NCBI RefSeq assembly: GCF_000152745.1
Contig: NZ_CH672428.1
Location: forward strand, 678,916-742,915
Origin: Oceanicaulis sp. HTCC2633
Lineage (GTDB): Bacteria > Pseudomonadota > Alphaproteobacteria > Caulobacterales > Maricaulaceae
Length of the DNA stretch: 64,000 nt
Reading direction: 5' to 3'
This document shows, one piece after another, positions 1 through 9,624 of this stretch (position 1 is its first letter; each line of letters opens with the position of its first letter). Under the pieces are notes generated by a model that saw nothing but the letters and a program-made list of their open reading frames with translations, was not told where the DNA came from and made no database searches. The translations under genes and the position numbers were made by a program.

Positions 1-1
1 C

Positions 2-2137
2 AAGCGCCTGAAGTCAGCTGTCTCCGAGCTGTCCGTGCCCCAGGGCATGGGTCTGATCATCCGCACTGCGGGCGCAGCGCGCACCAAGGTCGAGATCAAG
101 CGCGATTACGACTATCTGATCCGCCTCTGGGAGACGATCCGCACGACGACGCTGGAATCCAGCGCGCCCAAGCTGATCTATGAGGAAGGCAATCTCGTCA
201 AACGCGTGATCCGCGATCTCTATGACAAGGAAATCGACGAAGTTCTGGTGGACGGCGAAGAGGCGTACAAGGAGGCCAAGGCCTTCATGCGCATGCTGAT
301 GCCCAGCCACGCCAAGAAGGTCCAGAACTATCGCGACGCCACTCCGCTGTTCCTGCGTCATCAGGTGGAAAGCCAGCTTGAAGCAATCCATTCGCCTGTC
401 GCACAGCTGAAATCGGGCGGCTATATCGTCATCAATCCGACAGAAGCGCTCGTCTCCATCGACGTGAACTCGGGCAAGGCGACCAAGGAACGCAATATCG
501 AGCAGACTGCGCTCAAGACCAATATGGAAGCGGCTGAGGAGGCCGCCCGCCAGATGCGTCTGCGCGACCTCGCCGGGCTGCTGGTCATCGACTTCATCGA
601 CATGGACGAGAACAAGAATGTTCGCGCTGTCGAGAAGAAGATGAAGGACTCCCTCAAGCGCGACCGCGCCCGCCTGCAGGTGGGCCGTATCTCCCAGTTC
701 GGACTGATGGAGATGAGCCGTCAGCGCCGCCGGACCTCGCTGGTGGAAGGCTCCACCGATGTATGTCCGCACTGCCAGGGCTCGGGCCATATCCGCTCGA
801 TCGAATCGAGCGCACTGGTCGCCCTGCGCACGCTGGAAGAGGAAGGCGTGCGGGGCCGGACGGCCAAGGCGCGTCTGCGCTGCTCGCCTGAGGTCGCGCT
901 GTATATTCTCAACGAGAAACGCGATCACCTCACCGCCATCGAGGCGCGCTACGACATGAGCGTCACGGTGTCCGCCGATGACAGCCTGATCCGTCCCGAT
1001 TGTCAGCTCGAACGCCTGGAAAGCCGTCGCGAAGCCGCCCGCGCAGTCGCCGAAGCCGCCCGCGCCGACACCCCGCTGACCAGCGCAGACGCCGTGGAGC
1101 CGGACCTGGATATCGATGAGGACGAGTCTGACGAAGCAGAAGACAGCGCCGAACGCGACACTCGCCCTGCCCGCTCCGCATCGGATGAGACCAATGAAGA
1201 CGGCTCCAAGAAGCGCCGTCGCCGTGGTCGTCGGGGCGGACGCAACCGCCGCAAGCGGAATGATGAAGCTGGCGGTCAGGACGACGCCCAGGCCGCGCTC
1301 GATAATGCGGACGATGAAAACCGTGCCGAGACCACCGACACCGCTTCGGATGATGAGGTGGCGGGCCTGCAGGTGATCGAACCTTCCGAGTCTGAACCCT
1401 TTGGCGCCAGCGAAGGCGAAGACGGCGAAGAGGCCGCACCGCGCCGCAAACGCCCCAGCCGTCGCCGTCGCAAACCCTCGGAGCGTAGCGAATCCGCCCC
1501 AGATGACAGCGAGTCGTCTGAAACCGCCGCAACTGACACGTCTGAGGACGCCCAGGCTTCTGACGACAGCCCCGCCGCGGATCAGGATGAGGCGCCGGCG
1601 AAACCCAAGCGTCGCACCCGCCGCAAGAAACCGGCTGAGACTGAGTCTGCAGCCGAGGCTGAGGACGCGGGCACCGCGAAACCGACTGCAGACGCTCAAT
1701 CTGGCGATGCAGAGGATGAGGCGCCCGCCAAGCCCAAACGGCGCACCCGCCGCAAGAAGGCCGAGCCCGCTGCTGACGCCGCGTCTGAAACCAATGCGGC
1801 TGACGACGAAACGGCATCCGCTGATGCGGGTGACTCTGCGAAGCCCAAGCGTCGTACGCGCCGCAAGAAGGCCGAGCCGGAAAACACCGACAAGGCGGCG
1901 CGCGAAGCCATGGAACAGGCCAGCGCACCGGCCGAACTGAGTGTTGAAGAGGCCAAGGCCGAGATCCAGGCGTCAGAGACCAACGCCGAGCCTGCGGCAG
2001 AGGCGAAAAGCGCCGAGAGTGACAAACCGGAAGACGCTGCCTCCGAGACCCGTCAGGAAACCGGCGACAGCGAAGAGGCGCGCCCCGCCAAACGCGGTTG
2101 GTGGCAGAAATCCTCCAAATTCCTTGGTCTGAGCTAG
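2..2137 (+). CDS. rne: Ribonuclease E/G, 3' part (5' end outside window)
   Basis: Endoribonuclease of the RNA degradosome that cleaves single-stranded RNA for mRNA decay and rRNA/tRNA maturation. The frame is already open at base 2, so the S1 domain and start lie upstream; 711 residues are visible. Family motifs are present: GMGLIIRTAG, the DNase I-like catalytic stretch with its two metal-binding aspartates (SIDVNSGKATK and VIDFIDM), and the zinc-link CPHC near base 764. After about residue 350 the protein becomes an acidic, disordered tail with basic blocks: KKRRRRGRRGGRNRRKR, RRKRPSRRRRK, and three copies of KPKRRTRRKK. Such tails serve as RNA and degradosome-partner binding platforms in RNase E. 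The GTG at base 35 is internal, not the true start. It is followed directly by a terminator hairpin. Confidence 0.95.
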   Translation, partial: KRLKSAVSELSVPQGMGLIIRTAGAARTKVEIKRDYDYLIRLWETIRTTTLESSAPKLIYEEGNLVKRVIRDLYDKEIDEVLVDGEEAYKEAKAFMRMLMPSHAKKVQNYRDATPLFLRHQVESQLEAIHSPVAQLKSGGYIVINPTEALVSIDVNSGKATKERNIEQTALKTNMEAAEEAARQMRLRDLAGLLVIDFIDMDENKNVRAVEKKMKDSLKRDRARLQVGRISQFGLMEMSRQRRRTSLVEGSTDVCPHCQGSGHIRSIESSALVALRTLEEEGVRGRTAKARLRCSPEVALYILNEKRDHLTAIEARYDMSVTVSADDSLIRPDCQLERLESRREAARAVAEAARADTPLTSADAVEPDLDIDEDESDEAEDSAERDTRPARSASDETNEDGSKKRRRRGRRGGRNRRKRNDEAGGQDDAQAALDNADDENRAETTDTASDDEVAGLQVIEPSESEPFGASEGEDGEEAAPRRKRPSRRRRKPSERSESAPDDSESSETAATDTSEDAQASDDSPAADQDEAPAKPKRRTRRKKPAETESAAEAEDAGTAKPTADAQSGDAEDEAPAKPKRRTRRKKAEPAADAASETNAADDETASADAGDSAKPKRRTRRKKAEPENTDKAAREAMEQASAPAELSVEEAKAEIQASETNAEPAAEAKSAESDKPEDAASETRQETGDSEEARPAKRGWWQKSSKFLGLS

Positions 2138-2144
2138 GCGAGCG

Positions 2145-2177
2145 AACGGCGCCGGATGTCACAAATCCGGCGCCGTT
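2145..2177 (+). terminator. Terminator hairpin after rne
   Basis: A perfect 13-bp inverted repeat (AACGGCGCCGGAT, 7-base loop, complementary arm) begins 8 bases after the rne stop. It is followed by TCTCACGTTCT rather than a clean T-run, so termination may be only moderately efficient. Confidence 0.7.
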
Positions 2178-2259
2178 CTCACGTTCTCTGGCGTATCGTC
2201 CGCCAAGTAGATAGACTTTCGCTTCGGCTGGGCGGCTGACACTGAGGAAGGCGTTCTGA

Positions 2260-3684
2260 ATGCTTACATCCGTGCGTCACAGCTTGACCCGACTGGCCGC
2301 CGCCGCAGGCCTGGCGCTCGCCAGCCTCTCCAGCGCCCATGCTCAGGGACTGATCCGCGATACAGAAACCGAGCTTGCCATGCGGCAATATTCAGATCCG
2401 CTTCTGGAAGCGGCAGGGCTGGATGTGAACGCTGTCGATTTCTATCTCGTCGGCGACATGGACTTTAATGCCTTCGTGACGGGCGGCCAGAATATATTCC
2501 TCAATACCGGCACCATTATTCGAGCCGAAAACCCTAACGAAATCAAAGGTGTTATTGCTCACGAAATCGGGCATATCGAAGGCGCCCATATCATCCGTCG
2601 CGGCGAAGCCAGTCGCGCGGGCCTCGCCACCATGGCGGCCTCGCTGGGCGTGGGTCTGATCGCCGCGCTCGCTGGCGCCCCGGACGCCGGGGCCGCGATC
2701 ATGGCTTCCGCACCGCAATTCGGTCAGCTCAACATGCTGACTTATACGCGCGCCCAGGAAGCCTCGGCCGATCAGGCGGCCGTCCGCTTTCTGACCGAGA
2801 CCCATCAGTCCGGCCGAGGCCTGGTCGCCACTTTCGAGCGCCTCGCCTATCAGGAGCGCATCTCCTTCCAGCGCCGCTGGGAGTACTTCCGGTCTCACCC
2901 CCTGTCCGCCGACCGAGTCGCCGCCCTCCGCCGGAATGTGGAAGCCTCCCCCTATGCGGATGTGCCCGATACAGAGGCGGAAATTGCAGAGCTCCAACGC
3001 CTGCAAGCCAAGATCATTGGCTTCATGGCGCCGCCCGCGCAAACGTTCTCGCGCTATCCCGAAACCGACACCTCCATTCCGGCGCGTTATGCCCGGGCCG
3101 TGGCCTATTACAAGCAAGGTCTGACCGAGAGCGCCGAGACGGCCGTCAACGAGCTGCTGGAAATCGAGCCGGAGAACCCGTTCTTCTTCGAACTCAAAGG
3201 CCAGATGCTCTATGAAAGCGGTTTCATCGAACGCTCGATCGAACCCTATCGCCGGTCCGTGGAACTCCTGCCGGACGCCCCGCTTCTGCGCATCGGCTAC
3301 GCCTCCGCGCTCATCGCGACCAATGATGAGGCGAATGCCCGCGAGGCCCTCAGCCAGCTCCGGGTGGCGCTGGTGAGCGAACCGCAGAATGCCTACGCCT
3401 GGTTCCAGCGTTCCCTGGCGCACCAGCAACTGGGCGAAACCGCGGAGGCCGAACTGGCGACGGCGGAGCGCGCCTATGCAGTAGGCGACGAAATGCAGGC
3501 GCATATTTTCGCAACGCGCGCCCAGGAAGAGCTGGAACGCGGTACGGAAGCCTGGGTCCGGGCGACCGAGATCCTCGCCGTGACCCGGCCGGACACCCGC
3601 GAAATGCGCGAATGGAACCGGCGGGAGCGTGAACGCCGGCCCAACTTCCAGCCTCAGAGCCGGCAGATGCTGTTGCAGCCCTAA
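2260..3684 (+). CDS. Secreted M48 family zinc metalloprotease with TPR-like C-terminus (BepA-like)
   Basis: Predicted periplasmic zinc protease, 474 residues. A Sec signal peptide (about residues 1-28, ending SAHA-QG) precedes an M48 domain with HEIGH at 101-105 and the downstream third-ligand region EASADQ. From about residue 260 the sequence turns into helical repeats resembling TPRs (for example YYKQGLTESAETAVNELLEIEPENPFF). This protease-plus-TPR layout is that of BepA/YfgC, which degrades or repairs stalled outer-membrane proteins such as LptD. The start has a good purine-rich ribosome site (GAGGAAGG) about 8 bases upstream. A DsbA-like gene follows 80 bases downstream, consistent with joint envelope quality control. 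Orthology to BepA itself is inferred from architecture. Confidence 0.88.
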   Translation: MLTSVRHSLTRLAAAAGLALASLSSAHAQGLIRDTETELAMRQYSDPLLEAAGLDVNAVDFYLVGDMDFNAFVTGGQNIFLNTGTIIRAENPNEIKGVIAHEIGHIEGAHIIRRGEASRAGLATMAASLGVGLIAALAGAPDAGAAIMASAPQFGQLNMLTYTRAQEASADQAAVRFLTETHQSGRGLVATFERLAYQERISFQRRWEYFRSHPLSADRVAALRRNVEASPYADVPDTEAEIAELQRLQAKIIGFMAPPAQTFSRYPETDTSIPARYARAVAYYKQGLTESAETAVNELLEIEPENPFFFELKGQMLYESGFIERSIEPYRRSVELLPDAPLLRIGYASALIATNDEANAREALSQLRVALVSEPQNAYAWFQRSLAHQQLGETAEAELATAERAYAVGDEMQAHIFATRAQEELERGTEAWVRATEILAVTRPDTREMREWNRRERERRPNFQPQSRQMLLQP

Positions 3685-3764
3685 ACACGCTTGTGATTGT
3701 GCCTGTTGCATCAAACGCGCTAAACGCACGGTCATGTAAGACCTGAATCCTGACTGGAGCTTTC

Positions 3765-4493
3765 ATGCGCACCTTGCTGCTCGCCCTCGCCGTCTCTCTG
3801 GGCATGACCGCCTGCGCCCCGGCGCAAGAACCGGCCGACCGCGCCGAGATCGAACAGATCGTTCGCGATTACATCCTGCAGAATCCCGAGATCATCGAGG
3901 AAGCGCTGATCGAGCTTCAGCGCCGCGCGCGACAGCGGGAGCAGGACGCCCTGATGGGCGCTGTGACCTCCAGCGAAGACCAGCTTTTCGGGGATTCGCG
4001 TGATCCGCAGGTCGGCGCTGAGAATCCAGTGATCACCGTCGTCGAATTCTTTGACTATCGCTGCCCGTACTGCACCGTCTCCAACGAGTGGATCCAGTCC
4101 GTCCTGGAAGAGCATGGCGATCAGGTGCGCTTCATCTTCAAGGAATTTCCGATCCGCGGCGAACAATCGACCAACGCCGCGCGCGCATCGCTCGCAGTCT
4201 GGCGCGTGGCGCCTGAGAGCTATGAGGCGTTCCATAACGCCGTCATGAATGCGAGCGGCCCCCTGCCCGACGAACGCATCGACGCTTTCGCCGTCACGGC
4301 CGGGGTTGATGTGGCCGCCATGCGGGCGGAAATGGAGTCCGAAGAGATCACTCGTCAGCTCGCCGATGTACGCCAGCTGGCCCAGTCGATCGGCATTACC
4401 GGCACGCCGTTCTTCATTGTGGGCGATACGGTCATCCCGGGCGCCGATATAGACAGCCTCGATCGCGCGGTCTCCGAGGCCCTGACGCGTTAA
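3765..4493 (+). CDS. DsbA-family thiol:disulfide oxidoreductase
   Basis: Thioredoxin-fold protein of 242 residues resembling the Com1/DsbA-like group found beside M48 proteases in alphaproteobacteria. The N-terminus is exported; MTAC at residues 14-17 is a weak lipobox, so it may be a lipoprotein or simply signal-peptide cleaved. A helical segment (about 25-65) precedes the thioredoxin fold with active-site CPYC at 100-103 (context FFDYRCPYC) and the cis-proline loop TGTPFF near the end. It probably forms or isomerises disulfides in periplasmic proteins. A GC-rich hairpin follows the stop. Confidence 0.9.
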   Translation: MRTLLLALAVSLGMTACAPAQEPADRAEIEQIVRDYILQNPEIIEEALIELQRRARQREQDALMGAVTSSEDQLFGDSRDPQVGAENPVITVVEFFDYRCPYCTVSNEWIQSVLEEHGDQVRFIFKEFPIRGEQSTNAARASLAVWRVAPESYEAFHNAVMNASGPLPDERIDAFAVTAGVDVAAMRAEMESEEITRQLADVRQLAQSIGITGTPFFIVGDTVIPGADIDSLDRAVSEALTR

Positions 4494-4508
4494 TCACAAA
4501 ATGACTGC

Positions 4509-4532
4509 GGCGCCGGGATTTATCCCGGCGCC
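4509..4532 (+). terminator. Terminator-like hairpin after dsbA-like gene
   Basis: Perfect 10-bp stem GGCGCCGGGA / TCCCGGCGCC with a TTTA loop, 15 bases after the stop, followed by only GTTT. It separates the DsbA-like gene from the lipoprotein gene. Confidence 0.6.
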
Positions 4533-4587
4533 GTTTACAGCTTGTTTCCCTCTCAGGGTTAATCATCCCCGCAATCTGGAGGGGATG

Positions 4588-5505
4588 ATGACGCATTTCA
4601 GACTTCTGCTCGCTGCCTGTGCAGCGCTGTCCGTGGCCGCCTGCGCCAGCAAGGACGCCATAGCCGCCCGTCAGGCGCCTCAGCCGTTGACGACCCAGAG
4701 CGTCAGGGTGGACGCCGCAAGCCCCTTCTACCATCAGATGGCGCTTGGTCCTGTCACTGGAACCTCGCAATTCTCCTGGTTCCTGCCGGAACCCAACCGC
4801 ACCATCCTACGACCGCGTTTTGAGACCGCACTCGAACAGGCGGGTCTTGCCGCGCCGGATCGCGATCAGGCGCGATACGTCATATCTCTGGACTTTGACG
4901 CCGTGCACGGTCCCGACTTCGGCTCTCATATGGACGCCGCCCTTCTGGGCCGGGTCTGGATCACCGACCGCCTGACCGGACGGATCATCATGGATGAACC
5001 CGTCGCCGCCCGCCGCGAGGCCTATTGGCCCGGCGTGGAAGAAGCAGGCTGGGCCGATGGCCGCGTCTATGGCGTGCTGAACATCCTGCCCTTCTTCTAT
5101 GACAGCCCCTGGTTCAGCGTCGGCGCCCGCTGGGACACCACCTACACGCCCTATAATGGACCGGAATGGTTCCCCCTCGTCCCGATCCGCATGCGCGAAA
5201 CTGATAATGCGCTGATGGTCGGCCCGTCGGGTCGCGCTTATGGCGCCTGGTCTGGCGCAGAGCGCGCCTGGCAGGTCAATGCGCTCGTCAGCGACGCCCT
5301 CGCCGCCGCGGTCATGCGTGGCATGGCCGAGCGGGACATGATCGAGATCACCCATGTGCTGCCCTGCATGGGCGGCACAGCGATGCGCGAGTATGAGCGC
5401 AGCCTGCTGATGCGCGGCGAACGCGTGTCCCGCCCGGTCTGTGGCGAAGTCGTGGATGACCTGCCGGTGGGTGCGGAAGCGCTGCGCCGGTCCAGCGCGT
5501 CCTAG
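4588..5505 (+). CDS. Putative outer-membrane lipoprotein of unknown function
   Basis: A 305-residue protein with a typical lipoprotein signal: hydrophobic [10 protein letters not shown] then lipobox VAAC with Cys at 19. The mature part carries no motif I recognise; it is rich in aromatic residues (for example [19 protein letters not shown]) and probably beta-rich. The start is chosen from the ribosome site GGAGGGG at 4578-4584, giving ATG 4588 at good spacing; ATG 4585 directly abuts it, and a longer frame from 4501 would run through the terminator hairpin. The stop codon interleaves with the thiG stop in the palindrome CTAG. No function should be assumed. Confidence 0.75.
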   Translation: MTHFRLLLAACAALSVAACASKDAIAARQAPQPLTTQSVRVDAASPFYHQMALGPVTGTSQFSWFLPEPNRTILRPRFETALEQAGLAAPDRDQARYVISLDFDAVHGPDFGSHMDAALLGRVWITDRLTGRIIMDEPVAARREAYWPGVEEAGWADGRVYGVLNILPFFYDSPWFSVGARWDTTYTPYNGPEWFPLVPIRMRETDNALMVGPSGRAYGAWSGAERAWQVNALVSDALAAAVMRGMAERDMIEITHVLPCMGGTAMREYERSLLMRGERVSRPVCGEVVDDLPVGAEALRRSSAS

Positions 5506-6290
5506 ATCAGTCCCGCCAGCGGGCTCGACGGATCGGCATAGCGCTTTTTCGGCATCCGGCCCGCCAGATACGCTTCCCGACCTGCAATGACCGCGTGCTT
5601 CATGGCGCTGGCCATGCGGATCGGGTCCTTGGCCTCGGCAATGGCGGTATTCATCAGGATTCCGTCACAGCCGAGCTCCATGCCCACCGCGGCGTCCGAC
5701 GCCGTGCCGACGCCCGCATCCACGATCACCGGCACCTTCGCTTCTTCAATGATGAGACGGATATTGACCGGGTTCTGGATCCCGAGCCCCGAGCCGATCG
5801 GCGCGCCGAGCGGCATGATCGCGCAGGCGCCCGCCTCTTCCAGGCGCTTGGCGTAGACCGGATCGTCCGAGCAATAGACCATGACCTCAAAGCCTTCCTT
5901 GACCAGCATTTCGCAGGCCCGAAGGGTTTCCGCCATGTCCGGATAGAGGTGCTTGGGATCGGACAGCACTTCGAGCTTCACCAGATCCCAGCCGCCCGCT
6001 TCGCGCGCCAGACGCAAGGTGCGCACCGCGTCCTCGCCGGTGAAGCAGCCCGCCGTGTTGGGCAGGAAGGTGTATTGCCTGGGATCAATGAAATCGACGA
6101 GACGCGGCTGGCTGGGATCGGACAGGTTGACCCGGCGCACCGCAACCGTGATCATCTCCGCGCCCGAGGCCTCGAGCGCCCGCGCGTTCTGCTCATAGGT
6201 CTCATACTTGCCCGTGCCGATGATCAGGCGCGACTTGAACGTCCGGCCCGCAATGACAAGCGGGGAGTCTTGCTGGGTCTGAGCGGTCAT
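5502..6290 (-). CDS. thiG: Thiazole synthase ThiG
   Basis: Makes the thiazole phosphate moiety of thiamine from 1-deoxy-xylulose 5-phosphate, the dehydroglycine imine and ThiS thiocarboxylate. At 262 residues it has normal length, with family motifs [19 protein letters not shown], the Schiff-base lysine context DLVKLEVL, and the phosphate-binding [12 protein letters not shown] and [10 protein letters not shown]. It lies 3 bases downstream of thiS, so the two are co-transcribed. No other thiamine gene (thiC, thiO, thiE) is in the window. Confidence 0.97.
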   Translation of the reverse strand: MTAQTQQDSPLVIAGRTFKSRLIIGTGKYETYEQNARALEASGAEMITVAVRRVNLSDPSQPRLVDFIDPRQYTFLPNTAGCFTGEDAVRTLRLAREAGGWDLVKLEVLSDPKHLYPDMAETLRACEMLVKEGFEVMVYCSDDPVYAKRLEEAGACAIMPLGAPIGSGLGIQNPVNIRLIIEEAKVPVIVDAGVGTASDAAVGMELGCDGILMNTAIAEAKDPIRMASAMKHAVIAGREAYLAGRMPKKRYADPSSPLAGLI

Positions 6291-6293
6291 GGC

Positions 6294-6503
6294 TCACCCT
6301 CCTCCGACAAAATGCACGATTTCGAGCCGGTCGCCCGCTTCGATGCGAATCGAATCATAGCCGTCGCGTGGGGCGATCTCGAGATTGCGTTCCACGGCCA
6401 CCTTTCGCGGATCCAGCTCCAGATGCTCCAGCAGCCCTTTGAGGGTCAGGCTGGAAGGGATCTGGCGGGTTTCCCCGTTCAACTCGACATCGATCTGGCT
6501 CAT
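6294..6503 (-). CDS. thiS: Sulfur carrier protein ThiS
   Basis: A 69-residue ubiquitin-fold sulfur carrier. The C-terminal FVGGG carries the diglycine tail that is adenylated and thiocarboxylated before sulfur transfer in ThiG. Start at ATG 6503 (MSQIDVELNGE) matches the family length; an upstream in-frame ATG would add six unrelated residues. First gene of a thiS-thiG pair. The 110-base gap to aroQ does not show a recognisable TPP riboswitch. Confidence 0.93.
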   Translation of the reverse strand: MSQIDVELNGETRQIPSSLTLKGLLEHLELDPRKVAVERNLEIAPRDGYDSIRIEAGDRLEIVHFVGGG

Positions 6504-6614
6504 AACCTGCGTCCCACGCACGGGTTTGCTTGTTCACACCCCCATCAGGTCGTAGAACCGGGGCTGGCAGTCAAGGCGCGCAGGCGCCCTTCAGCCTCGT
6601 CGGAGTGAGCAAAC

Positions 6615-7070
6615 GTGTCGACCCTGAAACCCGTTTTTGTGCTGAACGGCCCCAATCTCAACCTTCTTGGGACTCGTGAGCCGGAGATCTATGGTTCGAC
6701 GACACTTCAGGATATCGAAGCGCTGTGTCAGCAAACCGCTGAAAGTCTTGGCGCATCCATCGTCTTTGAACAGACCAATCATGAAGGCGCGCTGGTGGAG
6801 CTGATCCACAGGGCGGGCGCCGACGGCTCCGCCATCGTGATCAACCCCGCCGCCTACACGCACACATCGATTGCGCTGCTCGACGCAATCAAAGGGGTAG
6901 ACGTGCCAGCGATAGAGGTGCATCTGTCGCAGCCTGTTGCGCGAGAGGCCTTTCGTGCGGTCTCTTATGTGTCACTTGCCGCCGCTGGCACCATCAGCGG
7001 TTTAGGCGCGCGCGGCTATGAGCTGGGGGTTAGAGCCGCTGTGCAACTGGCGCAGGCGCGTGCGAAATAA
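6615..7070 (+). CDS. aroQ: Type II 3-dehydroquinate dehydratase
   Basis: Third step of the shikimate pathway, converting 3-dehydroquinate to 3-dehydroshikimate. 151 residues, normal for the dodecameric type II enzyme, with signatures VLNGPNLNLLGTREPEIYG (catalytic Tyr near residue 25), NPAAYTHTSIAL and EVHLSQP. The start is a GTG at 6615 with GGAG about 9 bases upstream. The stop overlaps the region just before accB, forming the conserved aroQ-accB-accC arrangement. Confidence 0.97.
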   Translation: MSTLKPVFVLNGPNLNLLGTREPEIYGSTTLQDIEALCQQTAESLGASIVFEQTNHEGALVELIHRAGADGSAIVINPAAYTHTSIALLDAIKGVDVPAIEVHLSQPVAREAFRAVSYVSLAAAGTISGLGARGYELGVRAAVQLAQARAK

Positions 7071-7093
7071 TGACTAGAAAGGGTAGTGAACCT

Positions 7094-7597
7094 ATGGCGT
7101 CCACCACGTCGAACCCGCAGGTCGATTCCAAACTCGTCCGCGAGCTGGCCGATATTCTCAATGACACCGAGCTGACCGAGATCGAGGTCGAAAAGGGCGA
7201 ACTGCGCATCCGAGTCGCGCGCGAAATCACCGCTGCGCCCGCTGTTTATTCCGCCCAGCCCATGCATGCGCCGATGCCAGCGCCCGCCGCCGCACCCGCT
7301 CCTGCGCCGGCCACCGCTCCGGAAACCCCGGCCGCGACCGGCGCCGCCGACGCCAAGAGCCATCCCGGCGCCGTCACCTCTCCGATGGTCGGCACCGTCT
7401 ATCTGCGTCCCTCTCCGGAAGCGGACCAGTTCAAGAAGGCTGGCGACAGCGTGAAGGAAGGCGAGACCATCCTGCTGGTTGAGGCCATGAAGACCTTCAA
7501 CCCCATCACCGCCCCGAAATCGGGCACTCTGACCGAGCTGCTGGTCGATGACGCGCAGCCGGTGGAATACGGCGAAGCCCTGTTCATCATCAGCTAG
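7094..7597 (+). CDS. accB: Acetyl-CoA carboxylase biotin carboxyl carrier protein
   Basis: Carries the biotin that shuttles carboxyl groups in the first committed step of fatty-acid synthesis. 167 residues from ATG 7094: an N-terminal domain, a long Ala/Pro linker (about 48-85), and the biotinyl domain with biotinylated lysine in EAMKTF (Lys133). An in-frame ATG at 7070 overlaps the end of aroQ but gives eight residues untypical of AccB; AAAGGG upstream of 7094 supports the later start. Followed by accC after 10 bases. Confidence 0.96.
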   Translation: MASTTSNPQVDSKLVRELADILNDTELTEIEVEKGELRIRVAREITAAPAVYSAQPMHAPMPAPAAAPAPAPATAPETPAATGAADAKSHPGAVTSPMVGTVYLRPSPEADQFKKAGDSVKEGETILLVEAMKTFNPITAPKSGTLTELLVDDAQPVEYGEALFIIS

Positions 7598-7607
7598 GCG
7601 GCCGCTC

Positions 7608-8957
7608 ATGTTTGATAAAGTCCTTATCGCCAATCGCGGCGAGATCGCCTTGCGGGTCCACCGGGCCTGCAAGGAAATGGGCATCAAGACGGTCGCGGTG
7701 CACTCCGAAGCCGACGCCAACGCCATGCATGTGAAGCTGGCCGATGAAAGCGTCTGCATCGGTCCGCCGCCCGCCGGCCGCTCCTATCTCAACGTGCCCG
7801 CCATCATGGCCGCGGCCGAGATCACCGGCGCCCAGGCGATCCACCCCGGCTATGGGTTTCTGTCCGAGAACGCCCGCTTCGCCGAGATCGTGGAAGCGCA
7901 CGGCCTGACCTTCATCGGCCCCACCGCGGAGACGATCCGCCTGATGGGCGACAAGATCACCGCCAAGCAGGCCGCCATGGACGCCGGCATTCCGGTCGTC
8001 CCCGGCTCTGACGGCGCGATCACCGACATGGACGAGGCCCGCAAGGTCGCCAAGGCCATCGGCTTCCCGGTGCTGATCAAGGCCGCATCCGGCGGCGGCG
8101 GTCGCGGCATGAAGGTCGCGGAAAGCGAAGACAAGCTTGAAAGCGCGCTGCAGACGGCCTCGTCCGAAGCCCAGGCGGCGTTTGGCGATGGCGCGGTCTA
8201 TATCGAGAAATATCTCGGCAAGCCGCGTCATATCGAGATCCAGGTCCTCGCTGACCAGCACGGCAATGTGGTGCATCTGGGCGAGCGCGACTGCTCGTTG
8301 CAGCGCCGCCACCAGAAAGTCCTCGAGGAAGCGCCGTCAGTGGCGCTGGACGCCGAAGCCCGCGCCAAGATCGGCAAGGTCGTCACTGACGCCGTGAAGG
8401 CCATCGGCTATCGCGGCGCCGGCACGGTCGAGTTCCTGTATGAGAACGGCGAGTTCTATTTCATCGAAATGAACACCCGTCTTCAGGTGGAGCACCCGGT
8501 CACCGAAGCCATCACCCGTATCGACCTGGTGCGCGAGCAGATTCGCGTCGCAGCGGGCCACAAGCTCGATTTCACCCAGGACGACATCAAGTTCGAGGGC
8601 TGGTCCATCGAGTGCCGCATCAATGCGGAAAACCCGGAAACCTTCACGCCCTCCCCGGGCACGGTCACCGAATTCCATGCACCAGGCGGTCTGGGCGTGC
8701 GTCTCGATAGCGCGCTTTATACCGGCTACCGCATTCCGCCCTATTACGACTCCATGATCGGCAAGCTGATCGTGCACGGGCGCAATCGTGAGGAGGCCCT
8801 GCTGCGCCTCAAGCGCGCCCTGTCGGAAATGGTGGTGAGCGGGGTTGAGACCACCATTCCGCTGCATCTGGCGCTTCTGGAAGAACCTGCATTCCTCAGC
8901 GGGGACTACCATATCCGCTGGCTGGAAAGCTGGCTGGCCGAGCGCCAGGGCTCATAG
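7608..8957 (+). CDS. accC: Acetyl-CoA carboxylase, biotin carboxylase subunit
   Basis: ATP-grasp enzyme that carboxylates the biotin of AccB using bicarbonate. 449 residues from ATG 7608 ([16 protein letters not shown]), the normal length and start. The glycine-rich ATP loop [11 protein letters not shown] and the signature [13 protein letters not shown] are intact. A longer frame from 7548 lies inside accB and is discarded. Second gene of accBC, with aat 16 bases downstream. Confidence 0.98.
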   Translation: MFDKVLIANRGEIALRVHRACKEMGIKTVAVHSEADANAMHVKLADESVCIGPPPAGRSYLNVPAIMAAAEITGAQAIHPGYGFLSENARFAEIVEAHGLTFIGPTAETIRLMGDKITAKQAAMDAGIPVVPGSDGAITDMDEARKVAKAIGFPVLIKAASGGGGRGMKVAESEDKLESALQTASSEAQAAFGDGAVYIEKYLGKPRHIEIQVLADQHGNVVHLGERDCSLQRRHQKVLEEAPSVALDAEARAKIGKVVTDAVKAIGYRGAGTVEFLYENGEFYFIEMNTRLQVEHPVTEAITRIDLVREQIRVAAGHKLDFTQDDIKFEGWSIECRINAENPETFTPSPGTVTEFHAPGGLGVRLDSALYTGYRIPPYYDSMIGKLIVHGRNREEALLRLKRALSEMVVSGVETTIPLHLALLEEPAFLSGDYHIRWLESWLAERQGS

Positions 8958-8973
8958 ACCGCGGAGATTTGTC

Positions 8974-9624
8974 ATGCGCGGCTTCGGCGTTGAGGAATTG
9001 CTGGCTTGCTATGCACGCGGCGTATTCCCGATGGCGGAGTCGCGCAGCGACACGCGCGTCTATCTCCTGGAGCCCGATGAGCGCGGCGTGATCCCGCTCG
9101 ACCGGTTTCACATCCCCAAATCCCTGAAGAAGACCGTTCGCCAGGATGCCTTCACCTTCACGGTGAACCGCTGCTTTGAGACCGTCGTGCGCAGCTGCGC
9201 CGCGCCCGCTCCCGGTCGCGAGGACAGCTGGATCAATGACCAGATCCTGATGCTCTATCTGGACATGCATGCCGAGGGCCATGCCCATTCCATCGAGGCG
9301 TGGAAGGACGGCAAACTTGCGGGCGGGCTCTATGGAGTCTCGCTGGGCGCGGCTTTCTTCGGGGAAAGCATGTTCTCGCGGGAGACGGACGCCTCCAAGG
9401 CGGCGCTGGTGGCGTTGGTGGCGCGGCTCCGCACGGGCGGTTACCAGCTGCTCGACACGCAATTCAATACGGACCACCTCAAGCGATTTGGCGCCGAGAC
9501 GATCTCTCAGGCAAGCTATCGAGACCTGCTGGATGCGGCGATTGAACAGCCGTCAGATTTCTTCGCCCTGCCCGAAGGCGTCAACGGCGATCAGCTTCTG
9601 CAGTCGATCACCCAGACGTCATAG
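8974..9624 (+). CDS. aat: Leucyl/phenylalanyl-tRNA--protein transferase
   Basis: Transfers Leu or Phe from tRNA to N-terminal Arg or Lys of proteins, creating N-end-rule degrons read by ClpS/ClpAP. 216 residues with the family blocks YARGVFPMAE, WINDQI, GLYGVSLGAAFFGESMFSRE and LDTQFNTDHL. Start ATG 8974 follows GGAG; the longer frame from 8845 is the end of accC read in another frame. Its last 34 bases overlap the 3' end of the opposing DUF2155 gene. Confidence 0.96.
   Translation: MRGFGVEELLACYARGVFPMAESRSDTRVYLLEPDERGVIPLDRFHIPKSLKKTVRQDAFTFTVNRCFETVVRSCAAPAPGREDSWINDQILMLYLDMHAEGHAHSIEAWKDGKLAGGLYGVSLGAAFFGESMFSRETDASKAALVALVARLRTGGYQLLDTQFNTDHLKRFGAETISQASYRDLLDAAIEQPSDFFALPEGVNGDQLLQSITQTS

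Noticed and set aside
14-1699. Long open frame of 561 codons on the minus strand over rne
   Set aside because: It mirrors a GC-rich real gene with strong RNase E motifs on the plus strand; the minus translation has no family resemblance.
6504-6614. Possible TPP riboswitch upstream of thiS
   Set aside because: Only a fragment like ACCTGAT is present; the CTGAGA core and the rest of the THI box are missing and the gap is barely long enough.
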